From the NCBI GenBank assembly GCA_003164035.1, contig PLRS01000142.1, positions 1-58,503 of the forward strand: a stretch of 58,503 nucleotides of DNA. Direction: 5' to 3'. Numbering within the stretch: position 1 is the stretch's first letter; each line of letters begins with the position of its first letter. Made by a program: the position numbers and the translations under genes. This document shows positions 25,939-33,409 of the stretch, piece after piece. The DNA comes from Bryobacterales bacterium. Its GTDB lineage: Bacteria > Acidobacteriota > Terriglobia > Bryobacterales > Bryobacteraceae. Under the pieces are notes generated by a model that was given only the letters and a program-made list of their open reading frames with translations, searched no databases and was not told where the DNA came from.

Positions 25939-26882
25939 GCCTGCGCCGCGTTTCGGCCATAGACTCCCACACCGGAGGCGAGCCGACGCGCGTGGTGACC
26001 GCGGGCGGACCGGATCTGGGCCGGGGTACGCTCACCGAGCGGCTCGACCTCTTTCGCAACCAGTTCGACGAGTTTCGCTCCGCCGTGGTGAATGAACCGC
26101 GCGGCAACGACGCCATGGTCGGCGCGCTGTTGTGCGAGCCCAGCGACGCCGCCGCGGACGCCGCCGTGATTTACTTCAACAACGTCGGCTATCTGGGCAT
26201 GTGCGGCCACGGCACCATCGGCCTGGCGGTTACGCTTCAATACCTGGGGCGGCTTCCCAACGATTGCTGCCGTGTGGAAACGGTTTGCGGCGTGGTCGAC
26301 GCCCGGCTCAACCCCGATGGCGGCGTTTCCATCCGCAACGTGCCCAGCTACCGCAGCCGCGCCCGCGTGCCCGTTACCGTGCCGGGCATTGGAGAGGTGG
26401 TGGGCGATGTGGCCTGGGGCGGGAACTGGTTTTTCCTGGTGAGCGAACATGGTCAGGAACTTTCGCTCGCCCGCGTGGAGGAGCTGACCGATTTCACCTG
26501 GCGGATCCGTCGCGCCCTGGCCGATAGCGGCATCACCGGCAATGGGGGCGCGGAAATCGATCATATCGAGCTGTTCGGACCGCCAACCGTGCCCGGCGCC
26601 AACAGCCGCAACTTCGTCCTCTGCCCCGGCAAAGCCTATGACCGCTCGCCGTGCGGCACCGGAACCAGCGCCAAGCTCGCCTGCCTCTACGCCGATGGCA
26701 AGCTGGCCCCCGGCGAGGTATGGAGGCAGGAGAGCATCGTGGGCACCGTGTTCGAAGGGCGAGTCGAGGTTGTGGATGGCGTCGTCCATCCCGAGATCAC
26801 AGGTTTCGCCTACGTCAACGCGGAGATCGAGTTGATCCTCGACGATCGCGATCCGTTCCGTTCCGGTATTCGCACCACATGA
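25935..26882 (+). CDS. 4-hydroxyproline 2-epimerase (proline racemase family)
   Basis: This 315-residue cofactor-independent epimerase converts trans-4-hydroxy-L-proline to cis-4-hydroxy-D-proline. Both catalytic cysteines are visible: GMCGHGTIG (about residue 90) and SPCGTGTSAK (about 238). The N terminus SAIDSHTGGEPTRVV is typical of the family. Two active cysteines argue against the Ser/Cys dehydratase subfamily. Start GTG at 25935 (VSLRRV read as M) overlaps the deaminase stop, and the stop overlaps the ATG of the next gene (ATGA), so translation is coupled through the operon. Proline racemase activity is the main alternative; the operon favours hydroxyproline. Confidence 0.9.
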   Translation: MSLRRVSAIDSHTGGEPTRVVTAGGPDLGRGTLTERLDLFRNQFDEFRSAVVNEPRGNDAMVGALLCEPSDAAADAAVIYFNNVGYLGMCGHGTIGLAVTLQYLGRLPNDCCRVETVCGVVDARLNPDGGVSIRNVPSYRSRARVPVTVPGIGEVVGDVAWGGNWFFLVSEHGQELSLARVEELTDFTWRIRRALADSGITGNGGAEIDHIELFGPPTVPGANSRNFVLCPGKAYDRSPCGTGTSAKLACLYADGKLAPGEVWRQESIVGTVFEGRVEVVDGVVHPEITGFAYVNAEIELILDDRDPFRSGIRTT

Positions 26883-28012
26883 ATGCCAGCTTCGACGTGG
26901 CTATTGCCGGCGGCGGAATCGTGGGGGCGGCGTGCGCCGATTTCTGCTCCGCGGCGGGCATGCGGGTGGCCGTGGTGGAGGCCGGGCCAATCGGCGGCGG
27001 CGCTACCGCCGCTGGGATGGGCCATATCGTGGTCATGGACGATTCGCCCGCCCAGATCGCGCTCACCGAGCGGTCGCGCTCGCTGTGGATGGCCCTGGCC
27101 CGAGAACTTCCGGCCGATGCCGAGTACGTGACCGCCGGAACGATCTGGGTTGCGGCCGATGCCGAAGAGATGGCCGAGGTGGAGCGCAAGCGCGCCCTTT
27201 ACGCGGGAATCGGCGTTCGGGCCGAGGTATTGGGACCGCGCCAACTCTCCGAAGCCGAGCCCAACCTGCGCCCCGGCCTGGCCGGCGGATTGCTCGTGCC
27301 CGACGATGGCGTCAGCTATCCGCCCTGCGCCGCCCGTTTCTTTTTGGAGCGCGCCCAAGCTCGCGGCGCGGTGTTGCTACGCGCCAAGGCTGTCGAACTG
27401 ATGGAGACCGGCATTCGCCTAGCCGGCGGAGAGGCGGTTGCCGCGGGCGCGGTAGTGAACGCTACCGGAGCCTGGGCGCCGGAGCTGACCCCCAGGTTCG
27501 CCGTCCGCAAACGCAAAGGTCACCTGGCGATTACCGATCGCTATCCGGGTTTCTTGCGGCATCAGTTGGTGGAGCTGGGCTATCTGAAATCGGCGCATTC
27601 CACCGCGGCCGATTCGGTGGCATTCAACGCCCAGCCGCGGCGAACCGGCCAGGTCCTGATCGGCTCGTCGCGCCAGTTCGGCGCCGAGCACGCCGCTATC
27701 GACCAACCGATTTTGACTCGCATGCTGGAGCGCGCCCGCGCCTATATGCCTCCGCTCGCGGACCTCACCGTCATCCGTTGCTGGACCGGTTTTCGCGCTG
27801 CGGCGCCCGATAAACTGCCGCTCATCGGCCCTTGTGCGGGCCGTCCGCGTTTGCTGCTGGCCACCGGTCACGAGGGGCTGGGCATCACCACCTCGCTCGC
27901 TACGGGCGAACTCGTCGCCGCCCATCTGTCGGGCCGGCCCTTTGCCATTCCGCCGGAGCCGTATCTGCCGTCCCGCGAGCTCGAAGCCGAAGGAGACCCG
28001 CTCCATGAATGA
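26879..28012 (+). CDS. FAD-dependent D-hydroxyproline dehydrogenase subunit (DAO/DadA type)
   Basis: This 377-residue flavoprotein of the D-amino acid oxidase fold has an FAD motif AGGGIVGAACADFC at about 8-21, a glycine-rich second stretch GPIGGGATAAGMG and a C-terminal ATGHEGLGITTSLATGEL that closes the FAD site. In the pathway it would oxidise cis-4-hydroxy-D-proline to pyrroline-4-hydroxy-2-carboxylate as the catalytic subunit of a heteromeric dehydrogenase. The two following genes (small [2Fe-2S] subunit, NAD(P)/FAD subunit) match the other subunits. Start chosen at the ATGA overlap with the epimerase stop; stop overlaps the next ATG. Confidence 0.87.
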   Translation: MNASFDVAIAGGGIVGAACADFCSAAGMRVAVVEAGPIGGGATAAGMGHIVVMDDSPAQIALTERSRSLWMALARELPADAEYVTAGTIWVAADAEEMAEVERKRALYAGIGVRAEVLGPRQLSEAEPNLRPGLAGGLLVPDDGVSYPPCAARFFLERAQARGAVLLRAKAVELMETGIRLAGGEAVAAGAVVNATGAWAPELTPRFAVRKRKGHLAITDRYPGFLRHQLVELGYLKSAHSTAADSVAFNAQPRRTGQVLIGSSRQFGAEHAAIDQPILTRMLERARAYMPPLADLTVIRCWTGFRAAAPDKLPLIGPCAGRPRLLLATGHEGLGITTSLATGELVAAHLSGRPFAIPPEPYLPSRELEAEGDPLHE

Positions 28013-28253
28013 CGCGGTAACTTTGCGCGTCAACGGCAAGCCGGTGACGGTACCGGCGGGCGCGATGGTTTCCACCGCCATCGCCGCCGCCGGGTTCGAC
28101 CTGTTCCGCCGTTCGGTGACCGGCCAGCCGCGCGGCCCTCTGTGCGGCATGGGCATCTGCTTCGAATGCCGCGTAACCGTCGGCGGCAGGCAACATGTGC
28201 GAAGCTGTCAGACAGCTTGCGCCTCCGGAATGGAGGTGCAAACGGATGAGTGA
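28005..28253 (+). CDS. [2Fe-2S]-binding small subunit of D-hydroxyproline dehydrogenase
   Basis: An 82-residue ferredoxin-like protein. The cluster cysteines follow the plant-type spacing in LCGMGICFEC and the later RSCQTAC, so all ligands are present. It opens with LRVNGKPVTVPAGA, the usual beta-grasp start. Small proteins of this kind link the two flavin subunits in Hcn/Lhp-type amino acid dehydrogenases. Eight bases overlap the preceding gene. The end of the frame, ATGAGTGA, is also what a coupled start of the next gene would look like; a repeat element now separates them. Confidence 0.88.
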   Translation: MNDAVTLRVNGKPVTVPAGAMVSTAIAAAGFDLFRRSVTGQPRGPLCGMGICFECRVTVGGRQHVRSCQTACASGMEVQTDE

Positions 28254-28254
28254 A

Positions 28255-28531
28255 CGTGTTCCTCAGTGGGGCAGACCATCGTTTTGTGTGGTCTGCCCTC
28301 TCCGGGCCTACGGTCCGCGCAAGCTCATGAAAACCGTGGAGCGGACTCTCAGTCTGCCACGCCGGGACTCATCCCGGCGCGTTTTTCGACCCTGCCACGC
28401 GGCTCTTTTCGATGCTGCTCCACCGGTTCCCGCACCAAGGCGCGATCTCCACAGCCCGGTTGCGCGCCGCGTGCATGGCAGACCACAAGAAACGATGGTC
28501 TGCCCCACGGCCATCCGCCTCGGAGCCGAGC
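28255..28531. mobile_element. Palindromic MITE-like insertion inside the hydroxyproline operon
   Basis: The segment lies between two copies of ATGAGTGAA (28246-28254 and 28532-28540). The left copy ends the [2Fe-2S] gene and the right copy is the start of the next gene. The core (28266-28508) has perfect 18-base terminal inverted repeats, GTGGGGCAGACCATCGTT and AACGATGGTCTGCCCCAC, each itself part of a hairpin with a GGTCTGCC arm. Inside are further small hairpins (GCCGGGACTCATCCCGGC) and the recurring AGCGGACTCTCAG. No gene fits. The layout is that of a non-autonomous element with a 9-bp target duplication, although the flanking repeat may have another origin. Confidence 0.65.
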
Positions 28532-29800
28532 ATGAGTGAAGGCGACCGCAGTTTCGACGTACTCGTAATCGGCGCTGGCCCTGCCGGACTGGCCGCGGCT
28601 TGCCGGGCTGCGGCGGCTCGTGCCATCGTGTGCCTGGTAGACGACAACCCGCGCCCCGGCGGGCAAATCTGGCGCGCTTCTCTCGATCGCGTTCCCGGCC
28701 CCGCCGTGCCATGGATCGCCACGGCCGCGCGCCTGGGCGTGCGCATGATTGAGGGCGCCCGCGTCTTCGCCGCACCCGAGCCCGGCCGGCTCGCCCTCGA
28801 AACCGGCGCCGGCGAGCCGCTCGACTTGCGCTATCGCAGCCTGGTTCTGGCCACCGGAGCCCGCGAACGCTTCGTGCCCTTCCCCGGCTGGACTTTGCCC
28901 AACGCGATGGGCGCCGGCGGCCTGCAGTCCCTCGTCAAGTCGGGCTTCCCGGTGCGCGGCAAGAAAGTGGTTGTCGCCGGCAGCGGACCGTTATTGCCGG
29001 CGGTGGCGCGCTACCTGCGGCACGCCGGCGCCGACGTGCGCCTGATCGCCGAGCAGGCGCCATTGGCCGCGCTCGCGCGCTTCGCCCGCAGCCTGCTCCA
29101 CCATCCGCATAAGCTGGCCGAAGCGGCGATCTTTGGCGGATCGCTGGCCGGAGTGCGTTACCTCACTTCCTCGTGGCCGGTTTCGGCCCAAGGCGATGGC
29201 CGGGTGCAATCGGTGACGCTCGCGCGCGGCGGCAAGACTTTCACCGAGTCTTGCGACTACCTGGCCTGCGGCTTTGGCCTGGTTCCGAATACGGAGCTGG
29301 CCAGCCTGCTCGGCTGCCGCGTGAGCGAAGGTGTGGCCGTGGACGATTACCAGCGGACAACGGTGGAAGGCGTCTACGCTGCCGGCGAGATCACCGGCAT
29401 CGGCGGCGTGGACCTGGCGCTGGTCGAAGGAGAAATCGCCGGCCACGCCGCCGCCGGCCAAACCGAGCGCGCCAGCCGCCTGTTTCAGGCACGCGATCGG
29501 CAGCGCCACTTCGCCCGGTCTCTGGCGCGGTCGTTCACGCTGCGCGAGGAGTTGAAACACCTGGCCCCGGACGATACCTTGGTGTGCCGCTGCGAAGACG
29601 TATCGCTTGGCCGCGTCCGCGCCGCGACCGGCTGGCGGGAGGCCAAGCTGCAGACCCGCTGCGGCATGGGCCCGTGCCAGTCCCGCGTCTGCGGCCCCGC
29701 CGTCGAATTCCTACTGGGCTGGAAACCCGATTCGGTGCGCCCGCCGCTGTTCCCGGTGTCGGTGAACAGCCTGAGCCAGGCCGGCGATTCGGGGTCGTAG
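28532..29800 (+). CDS. NAD(P)/FAD-dependent oxidoreductase subunit with C-terminal BFD-type [2Fe-2S] domain
   Basis: A 422-residue protein of the type forming the large subunit of D-hydroxyproline, opine or glycine-betaine-type dehydrogenases. The FAD motif VIGAGPAGLAAAC lies at about 10-22, a second dinucleotide motif VVAGSGPLLPAVARYL near 150, and TTVEGVYAAGEITGIGG near 285 is the usual FAD contact. The C-terminal part has a BFD-like cluster site: VCRCEDV (about 352) and RCGMGPCQSRVCG (about 378). Start MSEGDRS is within the duplicated ATGAGTGAA. Genes of this type usually overlap the [2Fe-2S] gene; here they are 278 bp apart. The alpha-ketoglutarate semialdehyde dehydrogenase needed to finish the pathway is not in this window. 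Confidence 0.87.
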   Translation: MSEGDRSFDVLVIGAGPAGLAAACRAAAARAIVCLVDDNPRPGGQIWRASLDRVPGPAVPWIATAARLGVRMIEGARVFAAPEPGRLALETGAGEPLDLRYRSLVLATGARERFVPFPGWTLPNAMGAGGLQSLVKSGFPVRGKKVVVAGSGPLLPAVARYLRHAGADVRLIAEQAPLAALARFARSLLHHPHKLAEAAIFGGSLAGVRYLTSSWPVSAQGDGRVQSVTLARGGKTFTESCDYLACGFGLVPNTELASLLGCRVSEGVAVDDYQRTTVEGVYAAGEITGIGGVDLALVEGEIAGHAAAGQTERASRLFQARDRQRHFARSLARSFTLREELKHLAPDDTLVCRCEDVSLGRVRAATGWREAKLQTRCGMGPCQSRVCGPAVEFLLGWKPDSVRPPLFPVSVNSLSQAGDSGS

Positions 29801-29802
29801 GC

Positions 29803-30735
29803 TCAGTTTCTTGGACCCGAAGCAATCGCGAACGCGGAATCGATTTGCGTTCCATGAGCATCGATGAAGCCGTGTGGAAAAAGGTCCACCGTTAAGAAAA
29901 CCCGGCCCAACAGGAGCCTGATCGATTGGTGCGTAAAAAAGTGCACGTGATCGGGATTGTCGTAAACCGTCTCGATCGGCAGCTCGATTACCATTTTGGC
30001 CTCCGGCTTCATTACAGATGCCATATCCCGGACCATGGCTACCACGTCGCCCACGTGTTCGAGGGTATGGTAAGCGAGGACGAGATCGAACCACCGGCCG
30101 GCCACTTTCGAGGCGGCAAATCCCTCCCCCGCGATGGGAATCGAAAAGGCGTGGCTGCCGAGCGCGGCAATCTGCGCGTTGCATTCATAGCCGAACACGT
30201 CATGGCCCCGGAGCCTCAGTTCATACAGCAATCGCCCCTCGGAGCAGCCGACTTCGAGTACCTGCTTGGGCGGCGTGTCGACAAACCCGGCGAGCCTGTA
30301 TATGGAATCCAGGCGTGGCGCCAGCCACGCGTCCCAATTGCCTTCGGTGAAGGACTCGATGCCCCCGTGTCCTTTATCTTTGTGCCAATATACGAGACCG
30401 TCGTAGAGGGCCTGTAGCTCTTCATCATGGGGCGTTCGGCTGGCAGTCGCATGTCCGCAGCTCGTGCATCTGACAACCGAGAATCTCGTATCCGCGTTGG
30501 CGACTTCGGTTGCGCTCCCACATACCGGACACGAAACCGCCCGGACGCGGCCCATGGACAGATACTTTGCCACCTTCCATCGGACGAGAGCTTTATAACG
30601 AGCCATCATCGGAGTTAGTGAAAGCGCCAGTTCATCGGGAGCCGCCCTGCCGCACCTGGGCTCATTCCGAAGCCGGACCGCTCCCACGAACCGGGCCGCC
30701 ATCATGCGAAGACCACCGTTTTCTCGATTGTTCAT
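29803..30735 (-). CDS. Class I SAM-dependent methyltransferase with N-terminal zinc-ribbon-like motif
   Basis: This 310-residue protein has two CxxC pairs (CPVCGS and CTSCGH, about 68-90) of the kind found before sugar C-methyltransferases. It then has a Rossmann methyltransferase domain with VLEVGCSEGRLL (about 150) and YHTLEHVGDV (about 215). The start at 30735 is chosen for AGGAGC about 7 bases upstream; the next Met (30606) would remove the basic N terminus but keep the fold. It is the last gene of the glycan cluster on this strand and follows a GT2 gene by 34 bases. It probably methylates a sugar or glycan; the acceptor is unknown. It converges on the hydroxyproline operon with a 2-bp gap. 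Confidence 0.82.
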   Translation of the reverse strand: MNNRENGGLRMMAARFVGAVRLRNEPRCGRAAPDELALSLTPMMARYKALVRWKVAKYLSMGRVRAVSCPVCGSATEVANADTRFSVVRCTSCGHATASRTPHDEELQALYDGLVYWHKDKGHGGIESFTEGNWDAWLAPRLDSIYRLAGFVDTPPKQVLEVGCSEGRLLYELRLRGHDVFGYECNAQIAALGSHAFSIPIAGEGFAASKVAGRWFDLVLAYHTLEHVGDVVAMVRDMASVMKPEAKMVIELPIETVYDNPDHVHFFTHQSIRLLLGRVFLTVDLFPHGFIDAHGTQIDSAFAIASGPRN

Positions 30736-30769
30736 ACCACTGCTCCTGTCCCTGCTTGCCGGGCCGAAG

Positions 30770-31951
30770 TCAGCATCCGGACCAAATGACTCTGACGAAG
30801 GTTCCCCATGACACACGCAGCCGGCCGACCCGCCGGCTCACCCAGGCGACGGCAAAGACGATGAGCGCCTCGCGGAATTTCACACGCCGCCTCAACAAGC
30901 GGAAGACCGGTGGACGAACCTTGCGGGGAAGCCCGATCAGGGCGCGAACCGTCCTGAACTCTCCGAACGCAGCCGCAAATCGCTCCAGCCGCCCGGTAAT
31001 TACCTGAAGGGCGAGCGCCGCGGCTTCGTCCGCCTGCCAGGCAAAACGCGCCGGGTTTCCAGACTCCTGATCGGCCGATATCAGTAGCGGCTGAGCGTAA
31101 TGGTTGGCGCCGTGCACGCGATACGCGCCGCAGCAGCGATGCACCAGGATGGTCGAATTGAACGCGTGCGCCATACGTACGAGATAATAGTCCGAGCAAA
31201 TGCGAAAGCGATCGGTCTTCTCGGGCAATACCAGCTTGAGGAAGTCGCTGCGGAACATCATGAAGCTCTGCGTAGTCCAGAAGTATTGATCCCGGAGCAC
31301 GATCATATTCGCCACCGACGGCGGTATGATGCGGCATTCGAGACTCTCTCCGAGTATTTCCACCGTTTTTTGCGATGCCCGTGGCCGGAAAAATTGCCAT
31401 AGCCGCAGCCGGATTTCGCGGTGGTGGGCCGACAGCAGCGCCCCATCCTCGTCGATGGTGGCGCTATCCAGACACGTCATGGCGGCGATGGGCTCGCAAT
31501 GAAGGTGCGCGGCGACCTGAGTCTCCAAACAATCCGGAAACAGCAGATCGTCGGCGTCGACAAAAACTGTGAAGGCGCCGTGACATGCCTGGAAGCCGGC
31601 GATTTGAGCGCCGAGTTGTCCGCGGTTCGAATCGTTTCGCAGCAACCGGAAGCGGGCGTCCCGCCGGTCGGCCAAGAAACCTTCGACCTCTCCGAGAGTG
31701 CCATCGGTCGAACCATCGTCGACAATGACACATTCGAAATTCTCGTAATTCTGTGCCGCGATACTCTCGAGAGTCCGGCGGACAAACCGTTCGTAGTTGT
31801 AGGCGGTGACAATCACCGACACCAATGGCAGGTGCACTTCGGCCGGCGCCTGGCGGAAAGGCCGGCCCAGCACCCGATCGACATGCGCGGAGGATGCGGT
31901 CTCCCCATCGCGCGTATACGCGCCTAAAACAGGATCGTTCAAGATTTTCAT
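30770..31951 (-). CDS. Family 2 glycosyltransferase
   Basis: A 393-residue GT-A enzyme. The nucleotide-sugar fold starts at VSVIVTAYNYERFVRRTLESI, followed by VDDGSTDGT and the DXD-type metal site in FVDADDLLFPD (about 140). The C-terminal half is basic and helical with no clear membrane segment. The preferred start at 31951 (MKILND) has AAAGGA upstream; 31984 is an alternative. It lies just downstream of the flippase, so it is likely an assembly enzyme for the exported glycan. Donor and acceptor are not predictable. Confidence 0.88.
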   Translation of the reverse strand: MKILNDPVLGAYTRDGETASSAHVDRVLGRPFRQAPAEVHLPLVSVIVTAYNYERFVRRTLESIAAQNYENFECVIVDDGSTDGTLGEVEGFLADRRDARFRLLRNDSNRGQLGAQIAGFQACHGAFTVFVDADDLLFPDCLETQVAAHLHCEPIAAMTCLDSATIDEDGALLSAHHREIRLRLWQFFRPRASQKTVEILGESLECRIIPPSVANMIVLRDQYFWTTQSFMMFRSDFLKLVLPEKTDRFRICSDYYLVRMAHAFNSTILVHRCCGAYRVHGANHYAQPLLISADQESGNPARFAWQADEAAALALQVITGRLERFAAAFGEFRTVRALIGLPRKVRPPVFRLLRRRVKFREALIVFAVAWVSRRVGRLRVSWGTFVRVIWSGC

Positions 31952-31985
31952 CCGAGTTCCTTTGACATCCGCCCAATTCGACATG

Positions 31986-33374
31986 TCACCGCGAATTCCC
32001 CGGCCGGGAACCGCACGACTTCAACCAGCGGACGTCGCGCCATGTCAGCGCCGGAAGGCTGATGAATGCCGCCGCCGCCGCCGTGGCCCAGAGAATGCCC
32101 GCTACGCCCAGCCATGGCGCCCAAACGAATTTGAGACACAGCGCGACCGATGTGGCGAGGGTGCACAGCACAACCTGAAAACGGACCACCCCCACCGCAT
32201 TGAGCAGCAGATAGGGCACCCGGCCCGCCGCCTGAGCCAGGATCCAGGCCGCCGTGGCCCACAACAGGTCCGGTCCGATACCGAGATCGGCGTGCAGCCA
32301 CCAACGCAAGAACGGCCCACCCGCGGTCACCAGAAACACTGCCGCGGCCATAGCCAACCCGGTCACCAGCGCCGTACCCCGGACTAACCCTCTCTCGATC
32401 CATTTGAGATCGCCGCGGACGCCGGCTTCGGCGAACGCCGGCCACAACGGTTGCGAGACGATGGTCAGCATCCCGCTGGCGCCGATACAGATCCGCAATG
32501 CGATCGCCATGCGCGCGGAGGCCTCGGGCCCCAGAAGTTGCAGGGCCAGAACGTTGTCCAGCATGTAGGTGAGCCCGCCGGCCACGCCCGCGGCGAAGTA
32601 GATCGCTCCCTGGCTGGCTACGCCCCGTGCCGCTTCGAACGGGGCGGCCCAGGCATCCGGCCGCAGTTCCGGATGACGCAAGAACAGATGAACCAGGCTG
32701 CCGAGGTTGGCCAGCGCGACCCCGCCATACACCACCGCCACATAGATTCGCACGTCGACTGTAACCAAAGTGGCGACAATCGACCCCGCCAGTATCGTCA
32801 GGGTCTGGATGAGTTCCCAGAAAGCGGAGACGTAGCCCTTCTGCAGGGCCATCCAAATGCAATTGGCGCCGTTCAGCGGGACGTTGATGGCGAGTCCCGC
32901 CACAGCGATAAGGTAGGGACCGGTTTGGTCGCGGGGAACGGCTGTCAACACAACTAGGGAGGCCGCTATCAGCGTCAGCACCGCCATTCCGCTCTCCACC
33001 AGCAGAGCCCCGGTGACATGCCGCCGGGCGTCGGTCTGGCGGTTGACGGCGGTTGCCCCGCCCACCATCGTGATCAGAGCGGCCCCCGTCCCTAAATCGA
33101 GCATGCTGGTCAGCCAGGCAAGAGACGTGGCCGCACCCCACACTCCAAAACGAGCCGGACCGAGCGCCTTGAGCAGCAGCGGCATCACCAGTAGCGCTCC
33201 GGCCACCTGAACAAACCGCTGAAGTACACTCGCTCCGGCCGCAAAGACAATCCGGCCGTTACGCCCGCGGGTTGGCACCAGCCCGGCAAACCGGCCGGCG
33301 GCCCCCAGCAGCCGCCATCTCCGATGCGCGCACTCAGTCGCGATTTGTGGGGCTCCCGAATCCAATAGAAACAC
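31986..33374 (-). CDS. Polysaccharide flippase (MATE/Wzx-like)
   Basis: This 462-residue protein is very hydrophobic, with about 12 predicted membrane helices. The first block begins near residue 43 (VFAAGASVLQRFVQVAGALLVMPLLLKALG), then GPARFGVWGAATSLAWLTSMLDLG is a typical lipid-linked oligosaccharide flippase N-terminal pattern. The first 40 residues are not typical, so a later start (for example at the methionine-free stretch before GRNGRIVF) is possible. In this cluster it would move lipid-linked sugar repeat units across the inner membrane. No Wzy-type polymerase is clearly identified, although the 700-residue membrane protein at 46245 is a candidate GT-C enzyme. Confidence 0.82.
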   Translation of the reverse strand: MFLLDSGAPQIATECAHRRWRLLGAAGRFAGLVPTRGRNGRIVFAAGASVLQRFVQVAGALLVMPLLLKALGPARFGVWGAATSLAWLTSMLDLGTGAALITMVGGATAVNRQTDARRHVTGALLVESGMAVLTLIAASLVVLTAVPRDQTGPYLIAVAGLAINVPLNGANCIWMALQKGYVSAFWELIQTLTILAGSIVATLVTVDVRIYVAVVYGGVALANLGSLVHLFLRHPELRPDAWAAPFEAARGVASQGAIYFAAGVAGGLTYMLDNVLALQLLGPEASARMAIALRICIGASGMLTIVSQPLWPAFAEAGVRGDLKWIERGLVRGTALVTGLAMAAAVFLVTAGGPFLRWWLHADLGIGPDLLWATAAWILAQAAGRVPYLLLNAVGVVRFQVVLCTLATSVALCLKFVWAPWLGVAGILWATAAAAAFISLPALTWRDVRWLKSCGSRPGNSR

Positions 33375-33409
33375 CGCGCTCGCTCACGATCCGCCCAAAT
33401 CGCCGGGCT

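Noticed and set aside
28255-28531. Small proteins encoded in the spacer of the hydroxyproline operon
   Set aside because: Short frames in this interval come from the palindromic element and have no ribosome sites.
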